NCBI GenBank assembly: GCA_965140395.1
Contig: OZ223207.1
Span: forward strand, 1,116,001 to 1,180,000
Length of the DNA: 64,000 nt
Origin: Parvibaculum sp002684405
Lineage (GTDB): Bacteria; Pseudomonadota; Alphaproteobacteria; Parvibaculales; Parvibaculaceae
Direction: 5' to 3'
Shown here: one piece after another, positions 1 to 11,410 of the stretch
How positions within the stretch are numbered: the first letter of the stretch is position 1
Layout of the letters: every line of letters starts with the position of its first letter
The notes under the pieces: model-generated
What the model saw: only the letters and a program-made list of their open reading frames with translations
Told to the model about the DNA's origin: nothing
Databases searched by the model: none
Position numbers and translations under genes: made by a program

Positions 1-611
1 GACATCATGTGGCGGTCGCGCTTGCCGAGGCGCGCAGGCATGTCGACATGCCGCTGTCCGCGTTGAGCGCCCTGGTCGATATCCGGGAGCGCGATCTCGA
101 CGAGGAGCCTTTCGAGGATATGGCGGCGCTGGAGGCTTATGCGCGCGCCACGTCCGGCCAGCTGATGGTGCTGGCTGCCATGGGACTCGGCGGGGAAGCG
201 GCGGGGCAAACCCATCGCACCGCAATCGAACATGCCGGTATCGCCTTCGGCCTGACCGGTATGCTGCGCGCCCTTCCGGCGAAGGCGGCGCAGGGGCATG
301 TGATGCTGCCTGTCGATCTGATGCGCCGTCACGACCTAGATCCGCATGGCATTCTGCAAGGGCGGATGAGCGACGCGCTTGGCGCGGCCATGCGGGAAGT
401 CGGCGGCGCGGCGCGGGAACATCTGGCGGCGGCGCGTAAGGACGGCGTCCCGAAAGAGATATTGCCCGCGCTGCTTCCGGCCTCGTTATGCGACCGCTAT
501 CTCGACATCATGCTGGCCGACGGGTTCGATCCATTCCGCGATCCGACCGAGGTCGCAGCTTTCCGACGGCAGCTCCGTCTGCTGGGCCGGAAATGGCGGG
601 GCCGGATCTAG
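1..611 (+). CDS. squalene/phytoene synthase family protein (5' end outside window)
   Basis: The reading frame is open from the window edge to a TAG at 609-611, so only the C-terminal 200 or so residues of a protein of about 280 are present. The segment has the all-alpha trans-prenyltransferase pattern of the squalene/phytoene synthase family: a helix with GIAFGLTGMLRALP followed by HVMLPVDLM, matching the 'LTNILRDV...RGRxYLP' region of true synthases. The second Asp-rich motif is not conserved here (ALPAKA where RDVxED is expected). That is typical of the NDUFAF6-like branch linked to respiratory complex I assembly and argues against prenyl synthase activity. The N-terminal Asp motif cannot be seen. 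The gene converges with trmFO, with only 3 bases between the stops. The family call is solid; the exact role is uncertain. Confidence 0.8.
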   Translation, partial: HHVAVALAEARRHVDMPLSALSALVDIRERDLDEEPFEDMAALEAYARATSGQLMVLAAMGLGGEAAGQTHRTAIEHAGIAFGLTGMLRALPAKAAQGHVMLPVDLMRRHDLDPHGILQGRMSDALGAAMREVGGAAREHLAAARKDGVPKEILPALLPASLCDRYLDIMLADGFDPFRDPTEVAAFRRQLRLLGRKWRGRI

Positions 612-614
612 GTC

Positions 615-2024
615 TTACTCGGCCGCTTCGGCGTGCGGCTTCAGCCAGCTTTCAAGATCGGCCAGTGCGCGCGAGGTATGGGCGCGTTTCTTCGCCGGGC
701 CCTTGGCCTTGCCGCGCACGCGCTTGCCGTTCTCGTCCTTCGGGATTTCCACCTCCGGAAAGAGCCCGAAATTGACGTTCATGGGCTGGAAGGTGCTCGC
801 CTCGGCATCGCCCGTGATATGGGCGAGGAGGGCGCCGAGCGCGGTGGTGCGCGGCGGCGGCAAGATGTCACGTCCCAGTCTTTCGGCGGCGGCGAACCGT
901 CCCGCCAGAATGCCCATGGCGCCGCTTTCCACATAGCCTTCGACGCCGGTGATCTGGCCGGCGAAACGCAGGCGCGGCTGCGCCTTCAGCCGCATCGCAT
1001 GATCGAGAAGCGTCGGGCTGTTCAGGAAGGTGTTGCGGTGCAGGCCGCCGAGCCGCGCAAACTCCGCCTTTTCAAGGCCGGGAATGGTGCGGAAGACACG
1101 CTTCTGTTCGCCATGCTTCATCTTGGTCTGGAAGCCGACGAGATTGTAGAGCGTGCCGAGCTTGTTGTCCTGGCGGAGCTGGATCACCGCATAGGGCTTC
1201 ACATCCGGGTTATGCGGATTGGTGAGGCCGACCGGTTTCATGGGCCCATAGCGCAGGGTCTCGACGCCGCGCTCGGCCATGACCTCGATGGGCAGGCAGC
1301 CGTTGAAATAGGGCGTCGACTTCTCCCACTCCTTGAACTCGGTTTTCTCGCTTTCGATCAGGGCACGGATGAAGGTCTCGTATTGCTCCTTGTCGAGCGG
1401 ACAATTGATGTAGTCCTTGCCCGCGCCGCCTGCGCCTTCGCCACCCGATCCCACACGGTCATATCGCGACTGGTACCAGCAGACCGACATGTCGATCGTC
1501 TCCTTGTAGACGATCGGGGCGATGGCATCGAAAAAGGCGAGTTCGTCGTCTCCGGTCAGTTCGCCGATGGCCGTGCCGAGCTTTGCCGAGGTCAGCGGGC
1601 CCGTGGCGATAATCACATTGTCCCAGTCTTCTGGCGGCAGGCCGTCCACCTCGCCGCGCTCCACCGTCACCAGCGGATGGTTCGAGAGGCGCTCGGTGAT
1701 GAAGCCGGAGAAGATGTCCCGGTCCACGGCCAGCGCGCCGCCCGCGGGCACTTTTGCCTGTTCGGCGGCTTCCATCATCAGCGACCCCGTCCGGCGCATC
1801 TCTTCATGCAGCAGGCCGACGGCGTTCTGCTCGGGATCGTCGGAGCGGAAGGAGTTGGAGCAGACCATCTCCGCAAAGCCGTCCGTCTCATGCGCGTCGG
1901 TTTTCATCACGGGGCGCATTTCATGCAGGACGACGGGCACGCCGGCTTGCGCGAGCGCCCATGTGGCTTCCGAGCCGGCCATGCCGGCACCGATCACGTG
2001 AACGGGTTTGATGCTTTCTGTCAT
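615..2024 (-). CDS. trmFO: methylenetetrahydrofolate--tRNA-(uracil-5-)-methyltransferase TrmFO
   Basis: The protein has 469 residues, the usual length for TrmFO. This cytosolic FAD enzyme makes ribothymidine at U54 of the tRNA T-loop, using methylene-THF as carbon donor. The N-terminus carries the dinucleotide-binding motif VIGAGMAGSEATWALAQAG, followed by the family signature MVCSNSFRSDDP with its conserved Cys. Further conserved blocks are LHRNTFLNSP and QITGVEGYVESGAMG. A basic C-terminal stretch (KRVRGKAKGPAKKRAH) is consistent with tRNA binding. The ATG start at 2024 gives the expected N-terminus. The gene sits alone on the minus strand, downstream of the amidase and about 40 bases from it. 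The presence of TrmFO suggests folate- rather than SAM-dependent T54 methylation in this organism. Confidence 0.96.
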   Translation of the reverse strand: MTESIKPVHVIGAGMAGSEATWALAQAGVPVVLHEMRPVMKTDAHETDGFAEMVCSNSFRSDDPEQNAVGLLHEEMRRTGSLMMEAAEQAKVPAGGALAVDRDIFSGFITERLSNHPLVTVERGEVDGLPPEDWDNVIIATGPLTSAKLGTAIGELTGDDELAFFDAIAPIVYKETIDMSVCWYQSRYDRVGSGGEGAGGAGKDYINCPLDKEQYETFIRALIESEKTEFKEWEKSTPYFNGCLPIEVMAERGVETLRYGPMKPVGLTNPHNPDVKPYAVIQLRQDNKLGTLYNLVGFQTKMKHGEQKRVFRTIPGLEKAEFARLGGLHRNTFLNSPTLLDHAMRLKAQPRLRFAGQITGVEGYVESGAMGILAGRFAAAERLGRDILPPPRTTALGALLAHITGDAEASTFQPMNVNFGLFPEVEIPKDENGKRVRGKAKGPAKKRAHTSRALADLESWLKPHAEAAE

Positions 2025-2065
2025 GCCGCAGGAGATAGCATCAGCCCCGGCTCAGTTCCAGACCC

Positions 2066-3493
2066 TCAATCCCACACTTTCGGCTTCCGGTCCTTCCAGG
2101 GCAGTTCCTTCTCGAGCTGGGCGGCGAGGCGGAAGAGCGTTGCCTCGTCGGCATAGCGGCCGGTGAACATCATGCCGATGGGCAGGCCGTTCTCCGACTG
2201 CCAGAGCGGCACGGACATGGAAGGCTGGCCGGTGAAGTTGAAGGGCGGGGTGAAGGGGAAGACGCGGCTCTGCCGGCGGTTCAGCTCCTTGGGCTCCTGA
2301 TCGGCGGTCAGATGGCCGATTTCCGGCTGGAGGTCGCCCAGTACCGGGCAGAGATAGACATCGAAGTCCTCGAACAGGCCGAGGATCTGCCGGTTCATCA
2401 GGCGAAGTTGCTGCCAGCCCCACATGGCCTGTGCGCCGGTGACTTTCTGGCCGCCCTTGAAGCCCGCCCATGTGTTGGGTTCCAGCTCGTCCTCGCGCGG
2501 TTCGCGTCCCATCGCCTCGATGCGGCGCATCATGCCGGCGGCAAAGTTCGACGCGGAAACGAGCCCCTGCGCGCGGTAGAGGGTGCGATAATCGACACCC
2601 AGCCCCGTCGGCACGACCTCATGGCCGAGCTTTTCCAAAAGGTCGGCCGTCTTTTCGAGCGCCGCCTGAATTTCCGGCAGGATGGGCCGCCCGCTCGGCG
2701 TTTCCGGCGACCAGGCGATTTTCAGTTTGCCGGGGTTCTTGGTGATTTCTTCCATATAGGGCGCGGCTTTGGGCGGCGGCGCGTAAGGCGAGGCGGGTTC
2801 GGGGTATCCCGTCGCATCCAGCATGGCGGCGCTGTCGCGCACCGTGCGGCTCACCACATGATCGACGCTGAAGCCGATGGCGCGGTCGTAGTCGCCGGGG
2901 CCTTGCGGATTGCGGTCGCGCGTCACTTTCAGGCCGAAAAGGCCGCAGCAGGCCGCCGGGATGCGGATCGAACCGAGCCCGTCCGAGGCATGGGCCAGCG
3001 GCACGATGCCCGCCGCCGTGGCCGAGGCCGCGCCGCCCGACGAACCGCCGGAGATGCGGTCCGGGTCCCAGGGGTTCCGGCAGGGGCCGAGCAGCGTCGA
3101 TTCCGTCGTGCCGGTGATGCCGTATTCCGGCGTATTGGTCTTGCCGAACAGCACGGCGCCGGATGCGCGGTAGCGTTTGGTCAGCTCGGTGTCCTCGGTA
3201 TCCACGATATCGGCCACGAAGCGGCTGCCGGAGGTGCGCGGCCAGCCTTTCACCTGGATGCCCAGATCCTTGATGAGGAAGGGAACGCCCTTGAAAGGGC
3301 CGTCGGGGAGGGGGCCTTTCGCCGTTTCCAGCGCCTCGTCATAGGCCTTGTGAACCACGGCATTGAGCGTCCCATTGTGCCGTTCGACCCGCGCAATCGC
3401 CTCCTCTGCCAGTTCGGCGGGCGTGACCTCTCCCTTTTCCACCAGCCCGGCCAGGCCCAGCCCGTCATAGTCGGCGTATTCCTTGAACGGCAT
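2066..3493 (-). CDS. amidase (amidase signature family)
   Basis: This 475-residue protein belongs to the amidase signature family. These enzymes hydrolyse carboxamides with a Ser-cisSer-Lys triad. The triad is visible: Lys75 in PFLIKDLG, cis-Ser151 in GGSSGGAAS, and the nucleophile Ser175 in DGLGSIRIP. The 24-residue spacing between the two serines is as expected. The flanking GKTNTPEYG and CGLFGLK blocks are also typical. The C-terminal half is of the general amidase/6-aminohexanoate-cyclic-dimer hydrolase type, not GatA, because no gatB or gatC lies nearby. No signal peptide is seen, so the protein is probably cytosolic. The substrate cannot be assigned. It may be co-transcribed with trmFO on the same strand. 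Confidence 0.9.
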   Translation of the reverse strand: MPFKEYADYDGLGLAGLVEKGEVTPAELAEEAIARVERHNGTLNAVVHKAYDEALETAKGPLPDGPFKGVPFLIKDLGIQVKGWPRTSGSRFVADIVDTEDTELTKRYRASGAVLFGKTNTPEYGITGTTESTLLGPCRNPWDPDRISGGSSGGAASATAAGIVPLAHASDGLGSIRIPAACCGLFGLKVTRDRNPQGPGDYDRAIGFSVDHVVSRTVRDSAAMLDATGYPEPASPYAPPPKAAPYMEEITKNPGKLKIAWSPETPSGRPILPEIQAALEKTADLLEKLGHEVVPTGLGVDYRTLYRAQGLVSASNFAAGMMRRIEAMGREPREDELEPNTWAGFKGGQKVTGAQAMWGWQQLRLMNRQILGLFEDFDVYLCPVLGDLQPEIGHLTADQEPKELNRRQSRVFPFTPPFNFTGQPSMSVPLWQSENGLPIGMMFTGRYADEATLFRLAAQLEKELPWKDRKPKVWD

Positions 3494-3587
3494 CCTCGTT
3501 CCTCCCCTTGTTTTCGCGATCGGTATCTATGGGGAAAAGATTAGCGGTTGGGGAGGCCGGGTCAAATCGGGCGCGTGTGAGTAAAAA

Positions 3588-5738
3588 TTACTCCGAGTAC
3601 GGATAAGGCGGTTTTCCGGTGAAGAGGGGGCCTTCGATGACCGCATCCTCGCCCGGTCCCCAGCTCTTCACGACGAAACGCGCCTTGTGCCGGATATCGG
3701 GGCCGGTGGGGCCTGCGTCGTGCGACACGTCGCCCACATTCATCTGTTCCACGACGATGGCGTTTTCGGTCACGGTCACAAGCGAAAAACCGTGCCCGCG
3801 CGAGTCGACATAGGAAAGCCCGGGGCTCGCCCGATCGTTCACGAACCAATCGCCCCAGCCCTTGCCCGCATAAGAGGTCACGAGGCCGCAGCGGAACCCG
3901 TTCACCAGCGTGTTGTTCAAGTTGGGCAGGTCGTTGCCGTCGGCATCCTTCACGACAGTGATGCGGTAGAACGTATCGTTGCCGCTTGCGGCGCGCTCGA
4001 CGCTGGAGAACAAATCGCCGGAGCTGATGGCGCCGCTCATGAACTCCGCCGCCGGGAAGGCCAGCTTTTCCGCATCCGGGTCCACCGGCAGCCGGCCCGC
4101 GGCGAAAGCGTGATAGTCGCCCGATAACGTCACGAGATTGGTGATGCCGCTGGCGCGCACATAGGCCATGAGCTCGCGCAACTCGCCGGGATAGCCCTGC
4201 CAGCCATCCGTGCCGACATAGCCGTCCCGATAGTCCGCCATGGGGACCGATGAAAGGTCCAGGCGCATGGAGAGCGCGGGCACGGAACTGCCCCAGAACC
4301 GCCAGCGCGCCTTCGAGGCTTTCAGCACGGCCTTGAACCAGCGCTTCTGGCGCGCGCCCATCATGGTGCCGGGCGGCAGGTCGGCGCGGGGATTGGCGAT
4401 TTCCTTGTCGCCATAGGAGATGGTCGCAGGCGGCTTGCCGTCATTCGCCATGCGTCCGGCATCGAGCGTTGTGACGATATCGACCGGCGGAAGCGGCGCT
4501 CCCTTCGTCAGGCTCTTCACCTCTTTCGTCATCACCGGCGGACTGCGATAGGAGCGCAAATCCGTCAGGATGAGGTCGAGCAGGGAGCCCCAGCGGAGCG
4601 TCCGGTAAATGGTGATGCTGTCGAGCGCGGCGATGTTCGATTTGTCCTGCAGCAGGAAGCTGTCGTTGGGATCGCCGAAGGGCTCGTCCTTCACCGTCGC
4701 AATTTTGAAGTCGGCGGCCTCGGAGGCGATGTCGTCAAGCGAGCTTGCGCCGGTGAGGATCGCGGGCACGAATTCGAACCAGGCGGCGTTGGCGGCCAGC
4801 TTGCGACTCTGCGCGGGCGTCGCATCGTCGAAATAGGTAGCGGCGGACTGCCAGGCATCGTTTGAAAACTCGTGATCGTCCCATGTCGCGATGATGGGAA
4901 AGCGGGCACGGGCGGCCTGAATGTCAGGGTCGCTGAGATAGACCTTGTAGAGATAGCGATAGTCGTCCTTCGTCACGGCGGCCTGTGCGCCGCGCTGCCA
5001 CCAGGGATGCGAACCATCCGGTTCCCAGGGATCGGAGCCGTCCGGCATATGGCCAACCAGCCGGGCAGGGGTCTGGTCCTGAGGCACATCGCCCGCGACC
5101 TCGTAAATGAAATCGCCCAGATGAAGCACGAAATCGAGTTGGCGCTCCGGTGGCGCGGCGATGTCGTCATTTACCAGCCGCCGCCAGGCCCCATAGAAAC
5201 CCTGTTCGTAATTCTGACAGGACACAAAGGCGAAACGCACGGGCCGGTCCGCATCCGGGCTCGGGGCCGTCCGTGTACGCCCGATCAGGTGGGAGGTGTC
5301 GCTGCCTGCGTAGAAACGGTAGTAGTAGATCGTGTCCGGCTGAAGGCCGTCCACAAGCAGCCGGACGGTATGGTCGGCTTCGGCCGGCGCCCGCACCGTG
5401 CGTTCGAGAACGAGACTCTCGAACGCCTCATCCTTCGCGACCTGGACATAGAGGTCGATGGAGCCGTTGAGCGGCTGGGCCACCGGATCGTCATTCCCGG
5501 CGATCCGCGCCACGCGCGTCCAGAGCAGAACGGCGTCGGGCTGCGGGTCCCCCGAGGCCAGACCTTGCGGAAAATGGAACTGGCCGGGCGCGGCTTCGGC
5601 CCGGTTCAGGCGCGCCAGAAACGGGACGGGCGAGGCCGTGAGGGCATAGCAGCCCGCCGCCGCACCAAACAATTTCAGAAAGTCGCGTCGGCTCGGCCGC
5701 GCCCCGTCGCCTTTCAGCATTTTGCTGTCCCCAGCCAC
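3588..5738 (-). CDS. PhoD-like alkaline phosphatase, Tat-exported
   Basis: This 716-residue protein has a twin-arginine signal (SRRDFLKLFGAAAG, Arg17-Arg18) and an Ala-rich hydrophobic segment, so it is predicted to be exported folded. The mature part starts with the PhoD N-terminal domain (FPQGLASGDPQPDAVLLWTRV), followed by the PhoD metallophosphatase core. Metal-binding motifs visible are FAFVSCQNYEQGFYGAW, LHLGDFIYE, TWDDHEFSNDAW and SGDYHAFAAG. The family hydrolyses phosphate mono- and diesters with a Ca/Fe centre. The protein is longer than Bacillus PhoD (about 580 residues), with extra sequence between the DDHE and SGDYH motifs. It is monocistronic; no PHO box could be recognised by eye. 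Its substrate in this organism is unknown. Confidence 0.88.
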   Translation of the reverse strand: MAGDSKMLKGDGARPSRRDFLKLFGAAAGCYALTASPVPFLARLNRAEAAPGQFHFPQGLASGDPQPDAVLLWTRVARIAGNDDPVAQPLNGSIDLYVQVAKDEAFESLVLERTVRAPAEADHTVRLLVDGLQPDTIYYYRFYAGSDTSHLIGRTRTAPSPDADRPVRFAFVSCQNYEQGFYGAWRRLVNDDIAAPPERQLDFVLHLGDFIYEVAGDVPQDQTPARLVGHMPDGSDPWEPDGSHPWWQRGAQAAVTKDDYRYLYKVYLSDPDIQAARARFPIIATWDDHEFSNDAWQSAATYFDDATPAQSRKLAANAAWFEFVPAILTGASSLDDIASEAADFKIATVKDEPFGDPNDSFLLQDKSNIAALDSITIYRTLRWGSLLDLILTDLRSYRSPPVMTKEVKSLTKGAPLPPVDIVTTLDAGRMANDGKPPATISYGDKEIANPRADLPPGTMMGARQKRWFKAVLKASKARWRFWGSSVPALSMRLDLSSVPMADYRDGYVGTDGWQGYPGELRELMAYVRASGITNLVTLSGDYHAFAAGRLPVDPDAEKLAFPAAEFMSGAISSGDLFSSVERAASGNDTFYRITVVKDADGNDLPNLNNTLVNGFRCGLVTSYAGKGWGDWFVNDRASPGLSYVDSRGHGFSLVTVTENAIVVEQMNVGDVSHDAGPTGPDIRHKARFVVKSWGPGEDAVIEGPLFTGKPPYPYSE

Positions 5739-5807
5739 CTCACGTCAGGCTTCTCTTATAGGAAGTTTGACGCCGGACGGATACGCCTGGATTTCGGGAG
5801 GGGCCTG

Positions 5808-8873
<3,066 letters not shown>

Positions 8874-8986
8874 GTCGGGGGGCCGGTACTCAATGGGGAA
8901 GGCATGGAAAGACGGGGAGAGGAGACGGTCCCGTCTCTCAACCACTCATGTATGTAGCCCGGAGCGTCCGCCTTCAAGGGGCGGGC

Positions 8987-9181
8987 TCAATCCGGACTGC
9001 GAAAAGGCAGAATATTTGCGTCGGGGTCGCGGTCTTCGACGGCGAGGACGTCCTCTTCCGTCAGGGGCCGCCGCCCGAAGGCGATAAGGCGGCGGTTCAC
9101 CCTCTCAAGGGCTGTCATGAACTGGTCCGTCGTCTGGTCGAGATTATCGCACAAGGCCATCCAGTTTTCTGCGGCATTCAT
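8987..9181 (-). CDS. small hypothetical protein
   Basis: This is a 64-residue ORF starting MNAAENWMALCDNLDQ. The ATG at 9181 is preceded by GGAG at a reasonable distance; a GTG at 9211 would add 10 residues. The sequence is hydrophilic and predicted mostly helical, with no signal peptide, membrane segment or Cys motif. It lies between uvrA and the PAP2 gene on the same strand. The amino-acid composition looks like a real small protein, but I do not recognise the family. Confidence 0.5.
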   Translation of the reverse strand: MNAAENWMALCDNLDQTTDQFMTALERVNRRLIAFGRRPLTEEDVLAVEDRDPDANILPFRSPD

Positions 9182-9272
9182 CGGTCGGTCTCCGGCTAGA
9201 CTCGCTGTCACGTGAGAATGCTAGCGCCTTGATATGAACAAAACAAGAACAAGTGAGGTTGGTCAGAGACCG

Positions 9273-10388
9273 TCAGTCCTGGCGGGGAAGAGGTTCGAGG
9301 GCGCGCGGGTGGGCCCGGTCGATCATCCAGCCTGATACTGTCCAGATGAGGATGGCCGCGGCGGCGCCGACAATGCCGTCCAGGGCGTAGTGGAAAGCGA
9401 GCATGATGGAGCCGATGAAGATCGCGACGGCAAAGGCGGTCAGGGCGATCCCCCAGATGCGTCCCAGCCGCCAGCCCAGCAAGGCCAGCGTGGTTGCCAT
9501 GGCGACGTGGATGCTGGGCATGGCCGAAATGCCGGCGCCGGCGATGGTGCCTTTCAGGGAGAAGATCGACCACAGGCCGCTCTGCACCGAGAGCGCCATC
9601 AGGCTGTGCTCATTGCCGTTGATGGCGTGGAGATGCTGGAGGAGGCCGTCGAAGGGCGTCGGCGTTCCCCAGAGTTCCGGCAGGAAGGCCGGACCGGCGG
9701 AGGCAAGGGCGAGCGCGCCGAATGTGCCGAGAAGCCCCCAGTTCAGGGCCAGCGTGGTGATGAACTGCAGCCGCAGATGAGGACGGCGGGCTGAGAGAAG
9801 CTGGAGAACGAAGGTCGCGGCGAGGAGCGGGAACCAGAGATAGTAGATACCGTCGAGTGCCTTGATCGCCCAGGGGGAGCCGAACGGTCCCATCAGAAAC
9901 TGCCAGGGCAATTCGCCTCCCGTCAGTTGGAGGGTCCAGTCGATGATGGGCCTGTCGAGGTCGAAGGGCTGGAGGTGGCCGACATAAACCTTCGTCGCCG
10001 TGAAGCCGGCCAGCACGAAGGCCAGCGGCACGAGCACGGTGAGGAGGTTGGCGGCTTGCCCGGGCTGGAGATATCTGGCCTCAAGCACCCGCTTCAGGGT
10101 CTCGCGCGGATGGGAGAGGCCGGCCTGCACGGCGCAGATCGCGGTCCACAGGACGAGGACGACCGCCAGGGGCATGGCCATGATGAGGAGAAGGCTGGCG
10201 AGGTTCCGGGACAGGAGCGCCGCGCCGCCGGGGGCGGAGAGGGCCAGAAACGGCCAGACCGTTGCGACGCAAAGCAGGCAAAGCGCCAGATAATGCCGGT
10301 GGCTGACGACAGCCTTCCCGACCTCACCGGCCCAGATATTCCAGCTTTTACCGCTGCTTTCGCTTTGCATCGTGGCGTAGTCGGTCAT
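9273..10388 (-). CDS. PAP2-superfamily integral membrane phosphatase/phosphotransferase
   Basis: This 371-residue polytopic membrane protein has several hydrophobic segments (for example YLALCLLCVATVWPFLAL and LLTVLVPLAFVLAGFTATKV). The C-terminal part has the catalytic PAP2 motifs SAMPSIHVAMA (conserved Ser and His) and FHYALDGIVG (nucleophilic His and Asp). This arrangement resembles the Aur1/Ipt1-like branch of PAP2, whose members remove or transfer phosphate-linked head groups on membrane lipids. The substrate is unknown. The gene stands alone on the minus strand and is divergent from ssb, with 211 bases between them. Confidence 0.8.
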   Translation of the reverse strand: MTDYATMQSESSGKSWNIWAGEVGKAVVSHRHYLALCLLCVATVWPFLALSAPGGAALLSRNLASLLLIMAMPLAVVLVLWTAICAVQAGLSHPRETLKRVLEARYLQPGQAANLLTVLVPLAFVLAGFTATKVYVGHLQPFDLDRPIIDWTLQLTGGELPWQFLMGPFGSPWAIKALDGIYYLWFPLLAATFVLQLLSARRPHLRLQFITTLALNWGLLGTFGALALASAGPAFLPELWGTPTPFDGLLQHLHAINGNEHSLMALSVQSGLWSIFSLKGTIAGAGISAMPSIHVAMATTLALLGWRLGRIWGIALTAFAVAIFIGSIMLAFHYALDGIVGAAAAILIWTVSGWMIDRAHPRALEPLPRQD

Positions 10389-10599
10389 GTTCCGGCTTGC
10401 CCTCCCGGGGATCCCGGAGGCCAGATTGCGCGAACGACTTTATGGAAGAGTTAATGGCCGAATTGCGTTTGTCCCGCTTTATGAATAGGACAACAGGGCA
10501 GCGAAACGAGCTGCGCGATTCCGGGAACGGGCAGACCGGCCTGTTCAAGGCGATACGACGGGGATAAACCTGTCGCAGGCAGAAAACAGCGAGGCGAAT

Positions 10600-11097
10600 A
10601 TGGCAGGCAGCGTCAACAAGGTCATTCTGGTGGGCAATCTGGGCGCGGATCCTGAAATCCGCCGCACACAGGACGGCCGGCCGATCGCAAATCTGCGGAT
10701 AGCCACATCGGAAAGCTGGCGCGACAAGAATTCCGGCGAGCGCCGCGAGCGCACCGAATGGCACCGCGTGGTGATTTTCAGCGAGGGGCTGTGCCGGATC
10801 GCCGAGCAGTATCTGAAGAAGGGTTCCAAGGTTTATCTCGAGGGATCGCTGCAGACCCGCAAATGGCAGGATCAGTCCGGCCAGGACCGCTATTCGACGG
10901 AAGTCGTGCTGCAGGGCTTCAATTCCGTCCTGACCATGCTGGACGCCCGCGGTGGCGGGGGCGGCGGCGGCGACTTCGGTGGCGGCGGTGGCGGCAGCTA
11001 CGGAAATGACGATTTCGGCGGCGGCGGTGGCAGCTCCAGCGGCGGCGGGGGCGGTAACGATTTCGCCCAGGACCTCGACGACGAAATTCCGTTCTAA
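10600..11097 (+). CDS. ssb: single-stranded DNA-binding protein
   Basis: This 165-residue protein starts MAGSVNKVILVGNLGADPE and continues with the SSB OB-fold (LRIATSESW, RTEWHRVVIF, GSKVYLEGSLQTRKW) in the first 110 residues. A Gly- and Ser-rich disordered linker follows, and then the acidic tip ending DLDDEIPF, which recruits repair and replication partners in the SSB family. A Shine-Dalgarno-like GAGGCGAAT precedes the ATG. No SOS box of the alphaproteobacterial GTTC-N7-GTTC type was found upstream. Ssb is expected to act as a tetramer on exposed single strands. It is followed by an imperfect hairpin and then gyrA. Confidence 0.97.
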   Translation: MAGSVNKVILVGNLGADPEIRRTQDGRPIANLRIATSESWRDKNSGERRERTEWHRVVIFSEGLCRIAEQYLKKGSKVYLEGSLQTRKWQDQSGQDRYSTEVVLQGFNSVLTMLDARGGGGGGGDFGGGGGGSYGNDDFGGGGGSSSGGGGGNDFAQDLDDEIPF

Positions 11098-11131
11098 GGC
11101 ATTCCCGCCCCTTTGCCGGGCAGCGACAATC

Positions 11132-11171
11132 AAGGCTCCGTTCCGCCTGGAACCATGGCGGGCGGGGCCTT
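11132..11171 (+). terminator. possible ssb terminator hairpin
   Basis: AAGGCTCCG at 11132-11140 pairs with CGGGGCCTT at 11163-11171 (9 pairs including one G-U). A smaller inner GTTCC/GGAAC hairpin lies in the loop. Only TTTC follows, so a classical U-tract is weak. It lies 35 bases after the ssb stop. Confidence 0.35.
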
Positions 11172-11260
11172 TCATTTGCCGTATTCCGGACGGGCCGACA
11201 GCCTGACTTTTTCTTCTTTTAAATCAAGGTCTTACGCTTCCCCATTCGTGGTCTTTGAAG

Positions 11261-11289
11261 TTGCCGTGACAGGACCGACCTGCTAGATT
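11261..11289 (+). promoter_or_regulatory. candidate gyrA promoter (-35 TTGCCG, -10 TAGATT)
   Basis: TTGCCG at 11261-11266 and TAGATT at 11284-11289 are separated by 17 bases. That matches a housekeeping sigma-70 promoter in spacing. The predicted start near 11296 would give a 115-base leader before the gyrA TTG codon. Found by eye only. Confidence 0.45.
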
Positions 11290-11301
11290 GTGGGCAAGTC
11301 A

Positions 11302-11339
11302 AAAAAGGGGATTCGGAGCTCTTCCGAAGCCTCTTTTTC
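11302..11339 (+). promoter_or_regulatory. stem-loop in the gyrA leader (terminator/attenuator-like)
   Basis: The 16-base arms at 11302-11317 and 11323-11338 pair with one G-U and one A-G mismatch around a 5-base loop. The left arm starts with A residues and the right arm ends in TTTTTC, as in a rho-independent terminator. It lies between the candidate promoter and the gyrA start, so it could be an attenuator or a 5' stabilising hairpin. Confidence 0.5.
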
Positions 11340-11410
11340 ATCCTTTAAAATGCCACGCAGCAAGGCCGGTTTTTCCAGCTCTGGCGGGCGCTCAAGAAGA
11401 CGAAAAACAC

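Noticed and set aside
633..2156. Long plus-strand reading frame (507 codons) opposite trmFO
   Set aside because: It is the antisense shadow of trmFO in GC-rich sequence. The minus-strand product has complete TrmFO motifs and the plus-strand product has no recognisable domain.
8874..8945. 24-residue N-terminal extension of UvrA from a GTG at 8945
   Set aside because: The extra residues do not resemble UvrA, and the ATG at 8873 gives a standard N-terminus.
10389..10599. SOS box upstream of ssb
   Set aside because: GAAC and GTTC occur at 10536 and 10554 as an inverted pair with 14 bases between, not as the GTTC-N7-GTTC direct repeat used by alphaproteobacterial LexA.
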